Source: Membranipora membranacea (taxonomy: Eukaryota > Bryozoa > Gymnolaemata > Cheilostomatida > Membraniporidae). From it: 64,000 nt of DNA. Position 1 is the first letter of the stretch. Each line of letters begins with the position of its first letter. The stretch is taken from NCBI GenBank assembly GCA_914767715.1, contig OU612066.1:27004283-27068282 (forward strand), in the 5' to 3' direction. This document shows positions 39,901-49,701 of the stretch, one piece after another. Under the pieces are notes generated by a model. That model had not been told where the DNA came from. It saw only the letters and a program-made list of their open reading frames with translations, and ran no database searches. The position numbers were made by a program, and so were the translations under genes.

Positions 39901-39979
39901 CCTTTTAGCGACCTCTGAACCTTTGTTTTAGCGGTGTCAAGGTATCCATGTTGCACTCGCGCAATTTCCAGTCTTATAC
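36911..39979 (-). CDS. cGLR: cGAS-like receptor (Mab-21/cGLR nucleotidyltransferase), 5' end not found
   Basis: Exons in gene order: 39902-39979, 39239-39507, 38335-38531, 38028-38129, 37413-37571, 36911-37109 (stop TAA at 36911-36913). All junctions keep phase; about 335 residues plus a missing N-terminus. The core aligns by motif to cGAS: GSHYEH fits the Gly-Ser of the active-site loop, SNSDFDLQF fits the first two metal-binding acidic residues (D-x-D here, E-x-D in human cGAS), and FSIDVV carries the third Asp. A spine-like helical C-terminal half follows, with FHLQAEYSD and LMVYFHEPGVEYNYL matching the C-terminal lobe. The Cys-rich zinc thumb of vertebrate cGAS is absent, as in invertebrate cGLRs. 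Such proteins bind double-stranded nucleic acid or other ligands and make cyclic dinucleotides that activate STING. All three catalytic positions are kept, so an active enzyme is likely. A tRNA-like repeat lies in one intron. Confidence 0.88.
38873..38992 (-). repeat. tRNA-derived SINE in a cGLR intron
   Basis: On the minus strand it reads GGTGGCTCAGTTGGTTAGAG (A box) and then a GGTTGTGGCTCAATTCC-like B box, followed by a non-tRNA tail. This is the best SINE head in the window. Confidence 0.65.
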
Positions 39980-40213
39980 CTACAGAAAACAAACGGAACA
40001 CTATTTTTCAAAGCCTACACAAACACAGAGGCGAGGGAGAAGGCGATTCCGGCGCGATATTCCACTAGGAGTTCTGCAACACAAGTCCAGTAAGTCAGGT
40101 CACACCAGTGGTACTTTTGTACAGTGAGTAAGTGGAGCTCAGCTCCACTTGGTTATAAACACCCTTCTTGAAGTGGAGCTGAGCTCCACTTCAATTTTTA
40201 TTCTCTGGATAAG

Positions 40214-41758
40214 CAGGGCTCTCAACCTGGGATGATTCGAAACCTGAGTTTTAATATTAGCATGTCGCATAGTGGTATTTTAAAGGTGTAAAACCCCCTG
40301 AACATAAACAGCTGAGGGAACGTCTGAGATGGCCTTGTTTATGACAAAACAGAGGGTGGGCTGCCCCTAAAGAGGGACGCAAGTTGCCCGGAGTCCTCGT
40401 ACTGAGAGTGTGATACATCCTAGTAAACTAGAATGCATCCTAGAGGTGAGGCCATGGTGGACCTCCTAATTGTGAGTGTGCAGCAAGCTGCCAGAAACTG
40501 AAACAGGCACTAATCAGCCATTGGCCATGACACTTTGATCTTAGCCAATAGGCCGAGAAGCGTCTGAGATGGCACCGAAATATTGTCGGGTGAAACACCT
40601 GAGATTTGAAGATTATGTGCAAAGAATAGCTGGCAAAGCAAGTCAAAGAATGTATGTTGTTAAAAAAATGTTGCATCTAAGTTCAAAGCCATTAGCTTTC
40701 ATGATGTTCAAAAGTTGTGTAGTTTCCCTCTTGATGTATTTATTGTCTGCCTGTTTTGCACACGAGCATATCTACCATAGACAAGAAATTACTAAGGAAA
40801 GTTTTCAATTTAATTGTTAAAGACAACTCCTTGATCACATCATACACAATTTTCTAGAGCGATGCCCTCAAATACAAGTTCCATACTCTAGTAGCAAGTT
40901 CCTTTATTGACAAAGTATATGCATCCTTTTCTCGCAACATTTCATGTTTGTGATAGCGAGTAAATCAATAAAAACCTAGAGCACTTCTTGTAAACATAAA
41001 ATCGTAAACAATTTTAGATTTGATCCAGATGAACCAATTCATATGGACTAACCAAGGCCGTCGCCACAGGTGAAAATGAATTCCAACGATGTTAAAATAT
41101 GATGTTTGTAAAATATTGATTTAAAGGCGCCAGGGTAGAAAGGCATAATTAATGTAATGTGATGCTATTGAAATCATTGCCTGGTATTATCTGGTTCACA
41201 CGCAAAATCACTTTTTTAACATGTCTAAAATTCCAACTTCTATATTTAGACATAATAATCTATTTCGCAAATCGCTGGCATTAACAGTTCAATAAGAGCA
41301 TAGCTTATCACAAATGAAATCAAATACCCAAAACAAAACACACATTATTCTCCCGCAAAAGTTTGATGTTATTTTTATTATTCATCTCAGTTGGGGTGTA
41401 AAGTGTCGATATTCTATAACGCTTAGAAATCATTGTTTGATCATTGATTTAGAAATGACTTGAATAGGCAGTGCAGTGAGAGTATTATTACAGTGAGTGC
41501 AGTGAGAGGCATAATTAGTATAGGCAGTGCAGTATTATTGACATAGCTTATCACAACTAGAATCTAATACCTGATCATTCATTAATAATATGGCATAAAT
41601 TATTGTAAGGCAACTTTTAGCATTGTTTATATATTATTCATCTCTGCCAACGAGCAAAATCTGAGTTTTTAGCTTACATTCTAAAATCCCCTGAGTAGCC
41701 TGAGTTGAACCCAAAAATCTGAGTAACTCGGGCTAAACCTGAGTGGTTGAGAGCCCTG
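40214..41758. mobile_element. Second hAT-like element nested inside the first
   Basis: Termini CAGGGCTCTCAACC and the exact inverse (GGTTGAGAGCCCTG). The flanking octamers TGGATAAG and TCGATAAC match at six of eight bases, consistent with an aged duplication. It contains a LINE fragment at about 40560-40970. Confidence 0.7.
40560..40970 (+). pseudogene. LINE reverse-transcriptase fragment with 3' tail
   Basis: A short frame around 40600-40820 encodes GKASQRMYVVKKM and a following hydrophobic stretch. This resembles the segment just after the catalytic part of LINE reverse transcriptases and has a sister copy at 43078-43299. The end matches the 3' end of the fragment at 31770-32020. It is heavily truncated. 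Confidence 0.6.
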
Positions 41759-43296
41759 TCGATAACAATGGGGAGTTAACTGTTCTCATGCTGGAGCCAT
41801 ACTAATAGATGGTAAATACATTAATATTTGAGTGTTGGCTATGTGTTGTCAGTCCAGAAAAGTTATTTCTGCAACCGCCAAATGCAAGAAAATAGAGTAT
41901 ACAAGCAGAAGCATCTACAACCAATTATATCTGTTGCTGGGAAATGGGGATATCTGGCTCCCTCTGGCATACCTATCAAAGACAGGTGATGTCAGAGGAT
42001 ATTGGCTAACAATAAAGCTGCCCATTGGCAACCTCTACAGAAGGTTGCTGGCTAAACCTTGCCGGCTGGGAGGATTGATTGATGAATTAAAAAATATAAA
42101 TAAGTAAGAGCTCCGCTTCATTATCCCTTACAAAAGTACCACTGGGTCACACAAACACAGTCAAACAAACACAATCATCAGCAACTACAAGTAAAGCTTA
42201 CAAAAAGGTCTTAGCATGATTTGGCCATTTCTTGTCGTATTCCTTCATTTTTAATTGTTGAAATCACAAGGTAGGGTTTACGTCCACTTAAAAGGTGTCC
42301 TCAGAGCAAGGCAGACTCAGCTCCGTGGCTAGTACACTGCAGCAGGATTCAAACCTATACTCCTCTTGGATATAACAGAGTTAGGAAGAAAGACAATGAC
42401 AACACAAAATTCGTAATAGCTATAGTGATTTTCTGTATGCCTCTGAATTTCTCTATCATCCTTAGAATTTAAATCAGAAGTGAATCGTCCAAACTAAAAA
42501 GCCAACGATGTAAACTTGTGTGATAATCAAAATCTTAGCCCAGTGCCCACTGATAATAATTGTGATACCTTACCTTTATTTTTTGCCATAGTTGTCGAGG
42601 CTTATGCCAAGCAGTACTTGGATGAAACACTATTGCTTTCTTGGCCTTTCTTGCTGGCACAGCTGTTCTATTTCCCTTTATATCTTATGGTCTTATGTTA
42701 ATGTCAATGCTATACACAATGTGAGTGCACTTTTTTGTGTCAGGTAGGTACATGGCAATCTGTGCTATACCAACAAATTCATTCTTATCTTTATTATTAG
42801 ATTGTGTTTTGTTAGTCATTATAGTCTGTGTTGTAAAGGGGAATTTTTCATTATGATGGGGGAATTCCCTTTATGTAATCAAAAAGTCTGACACGTTTAA
42901 AGCTGCGTGTACATTGTCAACTAATCTGCCTATTTGAACAACACCGACATTCAACACCGACAAATCTTCTAATGTAAACATTGTGTCGGTGCAGACCACT
43001 GAATTAATATCTTGGAATTCAATGGTGCAGACTAATCGGAGTTTAATGAAATCATTGCTCTGTGATCATGTCACAGAATGAACGACACAGGGTCCGAAGT
43101 TGATTTTTGTGACAAAGTAAAATACCTTGGTGTTACTGTTGACGATAAACTCCGCTATCATGAGCATGTGCAATCCATCGTGACTACTGCATCTCAACGC
43201 ATGTATATTGTGAAAAATTTTGTATACTATAGCTCAAAGCCCCTTTCTCATATGTTATTCAAAAGTTTTATTGTATCCCTCATCACTTACTGTCTC

Positions 43297-44613
43297 TAGG
43301 GGTGGAACGGATCAGGGTTAGGCAACCTCGGATCGGATATCGGATTGGTCCATAAATTCAACCTCGGATCGGATCCGGATAACGCTTACAAACGCTAAAT
43401 TTACCAGTCCAAGCAGCTGTACTTTTGCACCATAATATACAGTTAAGGTCATTGAATACATGGATAAACACCGTCAACAATCTTTTCCCTGAACCATTAC
43501 CCTAATTTAAATGTGCATATATCTGATTGGATATAATACTTTACAAGGAGCAACTTATCACTCAAACAGCCACGGCGCAAGGATCACACACACAGATTAT
43601 TTGAAAAGATCATTTAATGAGTACAGAGATCTCTTGACTACGAGCATTTGTGCATAGACCCTCAATTTGCCAGGATCACTCAAACCCCGATATTGATAAT
43701 CACTGAGTTTGAATAAACTCCCTGCACCTATGCCCCAAACTCTCTACTGTGATTAGGATAGGAATTGTCCTCCTACTTTGAAGAAAAGGATAACCTTGTA
43801 CATTAAACTAGACAGTTTGTTACAAGGAATATCATTGGACAAGCATTATGTCTTCACAACGATCTGAGTAAAGATGCTTCTCTCCATTTCAGCAGAAAAA
43901 AACGCATCTATCAAATTTAATCAGCAACAACATAGATTGCTATGAAAATGAGATAGGTATTGAATGCCTACTAATCACCACTCAATTATCTAATCTGAAC
44001 TACAAATAAATGACCATCATACTTCCTTCCTTGTCATTTTTAGTGAGATAAATGATGCTAAGTAAGTGTCAGGGGCGTATATTCTAAAATATTTCACTCA
44101 CTGACTTTTCAGAGATGAGCATAATAATCGGGCGCAGCCCGATCCACATGCCGTAGGCGTGGCGGGGAGGGTGTGGGAGGGGCGCTTAAGCGCCCTACCA
44201 CCACGGAAATTTTTGCATATCGGTAGCAAAATAGTGCAAGCAGAGAGGTATTTCAATAGCTCACTGAGCTGTTGGGTACTTTCAGAAAACAACTCAATAG
44301 CAGTAGACGATTACGGTAAAAATGCTCCAGTTATAAAGCACCCATTTGAAAAAAAACTGACCTTGATGGGATTCGAACCCACAACAATCTTATTAATAGT
44401 GATTATAAGGCGGACACTCTACACACTGAGCTATTCAGCCACTCACGGATTTCCACGGGCCGTGAGTGCTAATATACGCCACTGGTAAGTGTTGATTAAA
44501 AACGTATCATCTCGGATCAGACAGACAGAACACATATCCGATCCGTTTGTGGTTGAATCCGAGGTCAAATATCCGAAATTCAACTCCAACCTCAAGAGGT
44601 CGTTCCACCCCTA
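43297..44613. mobile_element. Non-autonomous hAT-like element inserted in the LINE fragment
   Basis: Ends TAGGGGTGGAACG and its exact inverse are flanked by the 8-bp duplication ACTGTCTC (43289-43296 and 44614-44621). The ends are followed by GGATCGGAT-type repeats. It includes a tRNA-like segment at 44363-44442. Confidence 0.88.
44363..44442 (-). repeat. tRNA-like segment in the hAT-like element
   Basis: On the minus strand the order is GGCTGAATAGCTCAGTGTGT (A box), an anticodon-arm region, and GTGGGTTCGAATCCCATC (B box). It is nearly tRNA-sized (about 80 bp), but the stem arms do not pair cleanly and there is an extra stretch in the anticodon region. It is more likely a SINE head or captured tRNA relic. 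Confidence 0.6.
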
Positions 44614-47228
44614 ACTGTCTCCCCATACTTTTTCCAAGCATCCATGCAAGCGACAAGAAGTCCTTACGCAAAATATTTAAAGACGCCGCCAAGTTAGGGA
44701 TTGAGCACCCCGATATAGATGCTCTGGTGGCCAACCAGATCACGACACTTGGCCTACGGTACATACACGAGGAAGAGCACTTTATCAATGACTTTCTAAC
44801 TAAATGCCCCTCAGGTCGCTACCGCACCGTTAAATATCGGGGTACATGGGGTAGAGACAGCTTTTTAAGACATCTCATACATTCATACATACACTTAATA
44901 ATATACTATTCTAAAAAACTTTTTATACAACAGAGATCTGATTTTTTCCATGTTTTTCTTTCTTGTCAGTATTAACAACGTATTTCGTGACAAATTTTTG
45001 TCTATGATAGTAATAAATCCATCCATCCATCCATTGATACATAGCCAATCAAACACAGATGTAGGTCATTCAGGTCAACAGGTCAGAATACCATGTGTGG
45101 CAATGTCAAGGTTAAATGCCTAGTACTACCATTACTAGCTGTAGCTATTGTACAGGGGTAATATTGTTGCAAAATGGTAGCTGATTGGTCAATATAGTCG
45201 CTTGATTGATAGATCAGGGTAGAGTTATTAGACTGACAAATCTAGTGTAAAAGCAAAATCATTACAACTATATTACACCGACATTTACTGCCGACATTTA
45301 TTGCCGACAGTTATGGTATGTCGGTGTTGTTCAATTATGCAGATTAGTTGACAATGTAAACGCACCTTAACTGATATAACAATAAATGTAGATAAGATTG
45401 ATAGACTGAAAACAGGTGAACTACCATAAACACCGAACAGTAAATAACTATACTACTCACAACATGCAACGTCTGAACTCAATCTCTTATCGATTCTAAA
45501 ACGTCTACAACTTAAAACCTAAAGAAGAAACTCTATCAACCCGTCAACAGTTGGCAACTACACCCCTCCCCCCAAGAAAACTTCGACTCTTCTACAACAA
45601 CAGCCCCAAAACTACATCTGCTGCTACGATCCTGTTGAACATTTGATTACTATAACTGAACTCCGAATTATGTTGTACTACCTTACCTTATAAACTCACA
45701 TTGTGTGGTGAGAGACTCAAAACAATCCTAAGAAGGAATGGGATGTAATGATACTAGACAAGAGGTAGCGCAACTCTAACTCTAAATCTATTTTCAGACT
45801 CGGAGAAAATACCGAATAAAATAATATTATGATATAACTTTCACCGGTTACCAACGGAGCTGGAAATCATGCAATCTACTCTGCAACGGTTTGCAAGTGC
45901 ATGCCAGACCGTCCATAAACAATTTCACTCTAATGTATGTTTGCCTAATTTGCCATTTATGAAAATGACTTGTTCTGTTGCCCTGTCCCCGTATTATATG
46001 CTCGGTCTGACTGATGTACCGCCCTCGGCCTTAGTTAGGATATGAATATTATACTTTTTATATGTTAATCATGTTGTATATAAACTGATGCACGTACTGT
46101 TTGAAAAGACTCCGGAGTGCGCTGGTTATTATTAACCATTTCAACTTGAGCAAATAGACCGTTTTTATTTATAAATTCAATACTTTTTATTGGGTACATT
46201 TTTATGTGTTAGGTCTCTGTCTCTTATTATACAAATAATTAAACTGGAATCATCGCTGCAAATCAACTTGAGTATTTAATTTAGTTAGGAGTATCAATAA
46301 TGAGGAACATGTAAGAAATCACCATCACTCAATACTTGGTACGCCCTGCGCTGGCCGTGCTACTTGATTAAAGGTGGAACGGTCCCACCATCATTAAGGG
46401 TGCCTACCCACTACATCTGGTAAGTGATCATACTCGATGTTTTAATTTTCAAACATTGAGTAGAACAAAATGTGTAAAGGAAAAAAAACAGCTCATGAGA
46501 GTTACAACTCTATAGACAATAATATGAGAGATGGAGATTGTAACAAAAAGAGATGAATTCTGATAGAATTCTAAGGAGACCACTATCTCATGTAGCTTGA
46601 ATTTCAGCTGGTAAAACAACATCTTGTTTCAGAATCATATCTATTTAAAGACTACAGAGAGATGAAGGAAAGATATATTCTGGCAGCTAGTTCTGCAGTA
46701 GTCATGCAATATTCTTACACTGAAAAAGTTCCTAGCACTGTACCAGCCACTATTATGGGGCTCCCCCCACTAGAAATGATCTTCCCATTCTTCCCACTTA
46801 AAATTTCAATCTTCTAATTCTTCTCTGTTAAGGAGGCAGAGGGGGTTACTCTCAGCCGCAAAGCGCCCAGCTGGCACATATTGTATTGTGTATTATCAAT
46901 CAAGCAACTGGATATAAGGTTAGAAGGCTTGCCTCGGGTTTTTATCAAGTATGGCATGACATTTAACCAGGGACATTTCTATGCCCTTGATTTAGCACAT
47001 ACCTATTGAGAGAAAATCATATCTTCTGTAGTTGTCTTCTTCCGCATTCTCCCTCTGCTACTTGTGGTGGATGTAGATGGCTGCTCGATGTTAAAGTGGC
47101 TCGACCGGTATATAAGGGTCAGTCAATGTAAAGTGATCACTCAGCCATATCAAATTCAAATGGGGTTAGCAGCATTCAAATTCCTCCTTGCTTTTTTGGG
47201 AATATGATGAGCAGTCTTGACTTTATTG

Positions 47229-47538
47229 TGTGATGTCTCTCAACCCTGTTAGGGTTATAGACAATGTGTCAAAAAACCCTTATAATAGTAAGGGCATGTG
47301 GAGTAGTCCTATCATAAGGTTTGTTGTCATACATGTACTTTGTACATGTATCTTGGAGTTGTCCTCTCTGTACATACTAAGGAGTTATCATTAGCTGCCC
47401 TGACCTATATATGACAGAGACTGACTTGACCGTGACCTTGATTGAAGTGAGACACACATGAGCACTTGTCTACTGACTTTCATGGTGAGTGGACTGCTTT
47501 ATATCTTGCCATCCTGATTAGAACCCAACTTCGCAACA
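47229..47538 (+). repeat. 5' long terminal repeat
   Basis: Starts TGTGATGTCT and ends TTCGCAACA. Contains a TATA-like CCTATATATGAC. It differs from the 3' copy only by a two-base TG in the stretch ATTGAAGTGAGAC. Confidence 0.93.
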
Positions 47539-47554
47539 TGGTGTCAGTTGTGAG
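47539..47554 (+). promoter_or_regulatory. Primer binding site, tRNA-Leu type
   Basis: TGGTGTCAG directly follows the LTR. It is complementary to the TGACACCA end common in tRNA-Leu. The match beyond nine bases cannot be judged without the host tRNA. Confidence 0.7.
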
Positions 47555-47562
47555 ATATACTT

Positions 47563-47760
47563 AGGAGAGGTGAAGGTGAAGTGCTAGGAGAGGTGTAGAG
47601 GAGAAAGAGAGGTGTATAGGAGAGGTGAATGAGTAGGAGATAAGGTGTTATTGAGGAGAGGAGTAAGGAGAAAAAGGTGTGTAGAAAAGGTGTTTAGGTG
47701 AGTTACTAACTAGGAGTGGAAAACCCTAGTTTAGGTGAGGAGGAAGTGTAGCCAAGGTGT
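47563..47760 (+). repeat. Repetitive AGGAGAGGTG-rich leader of the LTR element
   Basis: Between the primer site and the gag start are many purine-rich AGGAGAGGTG/AAGGTGT-like units. In retroelements this place holds the packaging and dimerisation signals. That role is inferred, not seen. Confidence 0.55.
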
Positions 47761-47929
47761 ATGAGAAGTGAAACATCCAAAAATCAAACAACAAAAGATA
47801 TTTTCCTGAGTTCACAAATTTTTGCTGGAAATTTGAGTAAAAGTTTTCTTTGTGTTCTTGAATACAATTTGAACTTGTGTCGCTTGAGTATACCCTAGCT
47901 TACTATTGTATAGGTTGTACACTGGTGCC

Positions 47930-49192
47930 ATGGCTAGTATCTTTGCTAGTCTACCTGTGTTTGTTGTAGACTCATCCAATGTCCATGGGTCATTTAAGCG
48001 GTGGTCTGTTGAGTTTAATCTGCCTTTAAGAATGAAGTCGATTGAACTTGGCTATGACATCGAAGAAGTGACTACTGGCACTGGTGGTTCTAGAGTTACC
48101 GAAAAAGTGAGGGTGCCTCGCTTCGGTGAAGATGCAAAGCTGGCGTCTTTGCTCTGGTGTATGGGCAGTGATGCTCGTGAAGTAGTGTCATCGCTTGGTG
48201 TTGACTTGTTTTCCACATCTTTGGAGTTCTTAGATGTGTGGAACTTGTTGAGAGAACACTTTGAGCATGATGAGTCTGAGTATGTTAAGTTGGACAAGTT
48301 TGTTACCTGTCAACAACTTGACAATGAAGATGAACGCGCTTATCTTCTGCGTGTTGAAGGACTGAGTAGACAATGTGATTTCTCTGGTGGCAATGTCAGA
48401 GAGAGATTTGCATTGTTGATCGCAGTAAGAGGTTTGCGTAACTCAAAATTGAAGTTTGAGATGATGGCTGATGATGAGTTGAACTGGGTCAAGATCAACA
48501 AAGTTTTAAGGGCAAGACTAGCTGCGCAAGAGTCTTTGAATGACTTAAATAGATCAGACCCGACTTATGCGCTGTCAGAGAGTAAACAGGTCCCTGCTAA
48601 AATACCTGTTAAAGTTGAAGTACACGCTGAGTCTAGTGTAGTTTGTGATCCAATCAATGTTGTACCAAATATTACTGTTATACAGGAGCGTGTTGGTGAA
48701 GTGAAGTGTAGTCCACACCGAGAGAGAAGTGATGAGAGTAGTGTAAGTAATACTTATCATGATGCTTATAACCATTCTAATCGAGGTTCTGACAACAAGA
48801 GATTTTGTAGTGACAACCATCGTTATAATGGTGATGGTGGGAGTGATCATGATGATTACCCTTCACCTGACCGTGAAAGGAGGTATGTAAGTCATAGTAG
48901 TAGTCAGCATTCTGGCTGTTATATATGTCATAAAAATGATCATATTGCGCGTTACTGTCCTGAAGGCGGGTGTTTCAGATGTCAAAGGATGTCACATCAC
49001 CAGCAGGATTGTACTGATGTTTATAGATGTAGGTTTTGTTTGCGTGAAGGCGTCTCAGCAAGAGATTGCAGTTGTAGAGTAAATGGGAGCTCAGACCAGA
49101 GGTACAAAGAGCGAACTAAAAGAAAGTCATGTGATGATCGCTCTCCACCTAGGCAGAGCTCAGGTAGTAGTGATAGTAATTGGCGGATATAA
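47930..49192 (+). CDS. gag: Gag-like nucleocapsid protein of the LTR element
   Basis: The frame is open from 47906, but the ATG at 47930 has the stronger context (GCCATGG), giving 420 residues. A helical capsid-like part (about residues 50-210, with REHFEHDESEYVKLDKF and a major-homology-like AYLLRVEGLSRQCDF) is followed by a polar linker and Cys/His knuckles. CYICHKNDHIARYC and CFRCQRMSHHQQDC are exact C-x2-C-x4-H-x4-C. A third knuckle has C-x2-C with Val in place of His. The C-terminus is Arg/Ser-rich. It should assemble particles that package element RNA. There is no protease or reverse-transcriptase part downstream and no frameshift site before the stop. Confidence 0.9.
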   Translation: MASIFASLPVFVVDSSNVHGSFKRWSVEFNLPLRMKSIELGYDIEEVTTGTGGSRVTEKVRVPRFGEDAKLASLLWCMGSDAREVVSSLGVDLFSTSLEFLDVWNLLREHFEHDESEYVKLDKFVTCQQLDNEDERAYLLRVEGLSRQCDFSGGNVRERFALLIAVRGLRNSKLKFEMMADDELNWVKINKVLRARLAAQESLNDLNRSDPTYALSESKQVPAKIPVKVEVHAESSVVCDPINVVPNITVIQERVGEVKCSPHRERSDESSVSNTYHDAYNHSNRGSDNKRFCSDNHRYNGDGGSDHDDYPSPDRERRYVSHSSSQHSGCYICHKNDHIARYCPEGGCFRCQRMSHHQQDCTDVYRCRFCLREGVSARDCSCRVNGSSDQRYKERTKRKSCDDRSPPRQSSGSSDSNWRI

Positions 49193-49393
49193 CTTCCCTC
49201 TGTAAATTCTACCCAAGTGAAGAGCTGTTGTCACCTTGTAAGTAAAAATACTTGTTTTAAGTTGACATCCTATCCGCTTTTCGTTATTGCTTGTGTGGTT
49301 GCTGACATTTGTTGGTAGTCCCCGTAGTTGTGTGCTAACCCTGATCGTGGGCCACAGAGTATGAGTAAACGTCCCTTTCTCAATGAAAGGGCA

Positions 49394-49701
49394 TGTGATG
49401 TCTCTCAACCCTGTTAGGGTTATAGACAATGTGTCAAAAAACCCTTATAATAGTAAGGGCATGTGGAGTAGTCCTATCATAAGGTTTGTTGTCATACATG
49501 TACTTTGTACATGTATCTTGGAGTTGTCCTCTCTGTACATACTAAGGAGTTATCATTAGCTGCCCTGACCTATATATGACAGAGACTGACTTGACCGTGA
49601 CCTTGATTGAAGAGACACACATGAGCACTTGTCTACTGACTTTCATGGTGAGTGGACTGCTTTATATCTTGCCATCCTGATTAGAACCCAACTTCGCAAC
49701 A
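49394..49701 (+). repeat. 3' long terminal repeat
   Basis: Same sequence as the 5' copy except for a 2-base deletion. The near identity points to a very recent insertion. Confidence 0.93.

Larger units (their letters stand above)
40106..42144. mobile_element. Non-autonomous hAT-like element, 2.0 kb, with nested insertion
   Basis: Termini CAGTGGTACTTTTGTA and its inverse are flanked by an exact 8-bp duplication, GGTCACAC (40098-40105 and 42145-42152). Both features are typical of hAT transposons. No transposase frame is left; a second element is nested inside at 40214-41758. Confidence 0.85.
43078..45030 (+). pseudogene. LINE 3' part, interrupted by a hAT-like element
   Basis: 43078-43299 encodes KYLGVTVDDKLRYHEHV and RMYIVKNF, typical of the region after the catalytic core of CR1/L2-type LINE reverse transcriptases. 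The frame resumes after the insertion, at about 44622-44840, and the copy ends in a (CCAT)n tail near 45010-45030. Reading resumes at the exact duplicated octamer. Confidence 0.75.
42901..45366. mobile_element. TTAA-class element, 2.5 kb, with about 50-bp terminal inverted repeats
   Basis: Left end AGCTGCGTGTACATTG and right end CAATGTAAACGCACCT are inverse, continuing inward through TCAACTAATCTGC and AACAACACCGACAT. TTAA flanks both sides (42897-42900, 45367-45370). The empty site is preserved in the repeat copy at 53886-54205, which supports both borders. It contains a LINE fragment, itself interrupted by a hAT-like element. No transposase is seen. Confidence 0.88.
42622..45418. repeat. Dispersed repeat, copy A, split by a transposon
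   Basis: Left part 42622-42900 and right part 45371-45418 together match the continuous copy at 53886-54205 (shared GGAATTTTTCATTATGATGG and GATAGACTGAAAAC). The split point is the TTAA at which the 42901-45366 element inserted. Confidence 0.8.
42153..47228. other. Repeat nest and intergenic sequence; no host gene seen
   Basis: Apart from the elements described separately, 45420-47228 holds no supported exon. Sequence 42622-42900 plus 45371-45418 is one split copy of a dispersed repeat whose unsplit copy is at 53886-54205. Confidence 0.5.
47229..49701 (+). mobile_element. Gag-only LTR retrotransposon, complete
   Basis: LTRs of 310 bp (47229-47538) and 308 bp (49394-49701) start TG and end CA. 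The element is flanked by the 4-bp duplication ATTG (47225-47228, 49702-49705). A primer binding site TGGTGTCAG starts right after the 5' LTR and fits the 3' end of tRNA-Leu. A purine-rich AATGAAAGGG lies before the 3' LTR. Inside there is a single gag gene, and only about 200 bp lie between its stop and the 3' LTR, so no protease, reverse transcriptase or integrase is encoded. It would depend on enzymes from a full relative, probably of the Gypsy type given tRNA-Leu priming and a 4-bp duplication. Confidence 0.93.

Noticed and set aside
44363-44442. Possible functional tRNA gene
   Set aside because: Promoter boxes are good, but the stems do not pair well and the middle is too long. It lies inside a transposon.
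48575-48850. 91-residue frame antisense to gag
   Set aside because: Low-complexity Thr/Ile-rich shadow of the polar linker of Gag.
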